A stretch of DNA of 17,465 bases from Actinomycetota bacterium (GTDB taxonomy: Bacteria > Actinomycetota > UBA4738 > CADDZG01 > WHSQ01). The position numbers were made by a program, and so were the translations under genes. Location of the stretch: NCBI GenBank assembly GCA_030448085.1, contig JAUJNU010000032.1:1-17465 (forward strand), given 5' to 3'. Positions 16,057-17,465 of the stretch are shown piece by piece (position 1 is the first letter of the stretch; each line of letters opens with the position of its first letter). The notes beneath the pieces were generated by a model, which was not told the DNA's origin, made no database searches, and saw nothing but the letters and a program-made list of their open reading frames with translations.

Positions 16057-16725
16057 TCAGCTCGCCTTCTTCGAGGTCCCACGGTCCGACCTCACGGTGC
16101 GGATCGCGCTGCGTACCATCACGAGGCCACCGCGGGGGCCGGGCACCGCCCCTCTTACGAGGAGAAGGTTCCGCTCCGGGTCGGCCTTGATCACCCTGAG
16201 GTTCAGGGTCGTAACCCGCACGTGACCCATCTGACCCGCCATGCGGGTGCCCTTGAAAACGCGGGCGGGCGTCGACGCGCCTCCGATGGAGCCGGGAGAA
16301 CGGTGCTTACGCTGAGTGCCGTGGGTGGCGGAGAGGCCCTTGAAGTTGTGACGCTTCATCCCACCCGCGAAGCCCTTGCCCTTGGTGACGCCGACGATGT
16401 CCACGAGCTCGCCCGCCTCGAAGATCCCGGCGTCTATCTCTGCCCCCAGCTCGTAGGGAGACAGGTCGTCGACGCGTAGCTCGACGAGATGTCGGGCGTT
16501 CGGCGTGTTCGACTTCGCGAGATGGCCCGCCATCGGCTTGTTCGTTCGCTTGGCGGTTCCGAAGCCGAGCTGGATAGCCGTATAGCCATCCCGCTCGCGG
16601 GTCTTCATCTCCGTGACGTGGCACGGACCCGCTTCCACGAGCGTCACGGGGACCGCTCTTCCGTTGTCATCGAAGACCTGGGTCATCCCGATCTTGCGAC
16701 CGAGGATGCCTTTCGTCTCTGCCAT
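16057..16725 (-). CDS. rplC: 50S ribosomal protein uL3
   Basis: uL3 starts 23S rRNA folding and its loop approaches the peptidyl transferase centre. The 222-aa protein is intact: [76 protein letters not shown], and [20 protein letters not shown]. The ATG at 16725 is 48 bases after the rpsJ stop. That gap holds an A-rich stretch and no clear terminator or promoter. rplD follows two bases later. Confidence 0.98.
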   Translation of the reverse strand: MAETKGILGRKIGMTQVFDDNGRAVPVTLVEAGPCHVTEMKTRERDGYTAIQLGFGTAKRTNKPMAGHLAKSNTPNARHLVELRVDDLSPYELGAEIDAGIFEAGELVDIVGVTKGKGFAGGMKRHNFKGLSATHGTQRKHRSPGSIGGASTPARVFKGTRMAGQMGHVRVTTLNLRVIKADPERNLLLVRGAVPGPRGGLVMVRSAIRTVRSDRGTSKKAS

Positions 16726-16773
16726 TTGCGTTCTCTTTTCGTTCTACGTCGTTCCCTGCTCCGGGCTCTTGCC

Positions 16774-17085
16774 CTAGAGCTTCAGCTCGATGTCCACCCC
16801 AGCGGGCAGATCGAGGCGCTGCAGCGAATCCACCGTCTTCGGCGTCGGATTCACGATGTCCAGCAAGCGCTTGTGCGTGCGCATCTCGAAGTGCTCACGG
16901 GAGTCTTTGTCCTTGTGAGGCGAGCGGATGACCGTGTAGACCGAGCGCTCCGTGGGGAGAGGGATGGGGCCCTGGACGCTTGCGCCCGTCCTCATCACCG
17001 TCTCCACGATCTTCTTCGCGGATTGGTCGATGACCTCATGGTCATAGGCCTTCAACCTGATCCTTATCTTCATGCCGTTCGCCAT
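16774..17085 (-). CDS. rpsJ: 30S ribosomal protein uS10
   Basis: uS10 is in the 30S head and, as NusE, takes part in transcription antitermination. The 103-aa protein is complete: [80 protein letters not shown], and [13 protein letters not shown] keep the ATG at 17085 (MANGMK). A second ATG four codons in is a possible alternative. It follows tuf by 24 bases, so the S10 cluster is probably co-transcribed with the str genes. Confidence 0.98.
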   Translation of the reverse strand: MANGMKIRIRLKAYDHEVIDQSAKKIVETVMRTGASVQGPIPLPTERSVYTVIRSPHKDKDSREHFEMRTHKRLLDIVNPTPKTVDSLQRLDLPAGVDIELKL

Positions 17086-17109
17086 CGTCGTATCCCGTTC
17101 TTCTAGTCG

Positions 17110-17432
17110 CTACTCGAGGATCTTCGTCACACGGCCGGCGCCGACGGTGCGGCCACCTTCGCGGATCGCGAAACGGAGCCCTTCGTCCATGGCCACAGGC
17201 TGGATCAGCGTGACCTCCATCTCCGTGTTGTCTCCGGGCATGACCATCTCGGTGCCGCCCGGAAGCACCACGGACCCAGTCACGTCTGTGGTGCGGAAGT
17301 AGAACTGGGGCCTGTAGTTGTTGAAGACCGGCGGGTGACGACCGCCCTCGTCCTTGGACAGGAGGTACACCTGTGCGTTGACCGTGGGGGGCGGTGTGAT
17401 CGAGCCGGGCTTGCAGAGCGCCTGCCCGCGCT
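17110..17432 (-). CDS. tuf: Elongation factor Tu, C-terminal fragment (cut by contig end)
   Basis: EF-Tu delivers aminoacyl-tRNA to the ribosome. The last 106 residues, most of domain 3, are present: [100 protein letters not shown] and VTKILE. Just upstream of the first Arg the sequence reads TAG where Glu (GAG) is expected. The T belongs to adapter sequence that begins at 17433, so this is not a real stop. GTPase and tRNA-binding domains 1-2 lie beyond the window. Confidence 0.96.
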
Positions 17433-17465
17433 AGAGCGGCAGAGCGTCGTGGAGGGACAGAGTGT
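17433..17465. other. Sequencing adapter remnant (Illumina TruSeq-like), not genomic
   Basis: The final 33 bases align without gaps to the adapter whose read-through sequence begins AGATCGGAAGAGCGTCGTG. They match at 29 of 33 positions and include an exact 11-base block at 17441-17451. The four mismatches (17436, 17440, 17452, 17458) are all T to G or A to C. EF-Tu homology stops exactly where the match begins. Confidence 0.93.

Noticed and set aside
381..17300. Long plus-strand open frames opposite the ribosomal genes (for example 4835-5641, 14425-15279, 16489-17106)
   Set aside because: They mirror GC-rich codons of the real minus-strand genes, have Arg/Ala/Pro-rich composition and show no recognisable domain.
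1..17465. CRISPR array, tRNA, rRNA, insertion sequence or phage genes
   Set aside because: No spaced direct repeats, tRNA-like clover patterns, rRNA segments, transposase motifs or terminal inverted repeats were seen.

Overview
The window carries a high-GC bacterial translation super-operon. Thirty-three genes lie head to tail on the minus strand (read from right to left) and one partial gene lies on the plus strand. The order is tuf end, rpsJ, rplC, rplD, rplW, rplB, rpsS, rplV, rpsC, rplP, rpmC, rpsQ, rplN, rplX, rplE, rpsN, rpsH, rplF, rplR, rpsE, rpmD, rplO, secY, adk, map, infA, rpmJ, rpsM, rpsK, rpsD, rpoA, rplQ, truA. This is the classic S10-spc-alpha array joined to the end of the str operon. 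The gene order, the long low-complexity tail on bL17, and a DUF222-type HNH endonuclease fragment next door point to Actinomycetota. The zinc-binding form of S4 and the zinc-LID adenylate kinase argue against the Streptomyces/Mycobacterium type and suggest a deeper lineage. That placement is an inference.

Layout: 2-384 (+) is the 3' part of an HNH nuclease gene, convergent with truA. The block 381-5500 (truA back to map) reads cleanly. From about 5505 to 14640 each of 20 consecutive genes (map to rplB) needs at least one indel correction, although every protein is recognisable piecewise in two or three frames. From 14650 to 17432 the genes are clean again. The last 33 bases (17433-17465) are not genomic: they match the common Illumina adapter with four substitutions.

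How the genes work together: EF-Tu, IF-1 and the ribosomal proteins build and drive the ribosome. RpoA supplies the RNA polymerase alpha subunit. SecY forms the protein export channel, Map trims initiator methionine, Adk balances adenylates, and TruA modifies tRNA. Junctions are very tight: zero-gap CTAGATG stop-starts, ATGA/GTGA/TTGA overlaps, and ribosome binding sites inside the preceding gene. This fits translational coupling. One plausible internal promoter precedes infA.

I found no novel system. The notable signals are technical (adapter at the contig end, an indel-rich segment between two clean ones) plus some lineage-informative protein features. No rRNA, tRNA, CRISPR array, insertion sequence or stretch of more than 300 gene-free bases is present.
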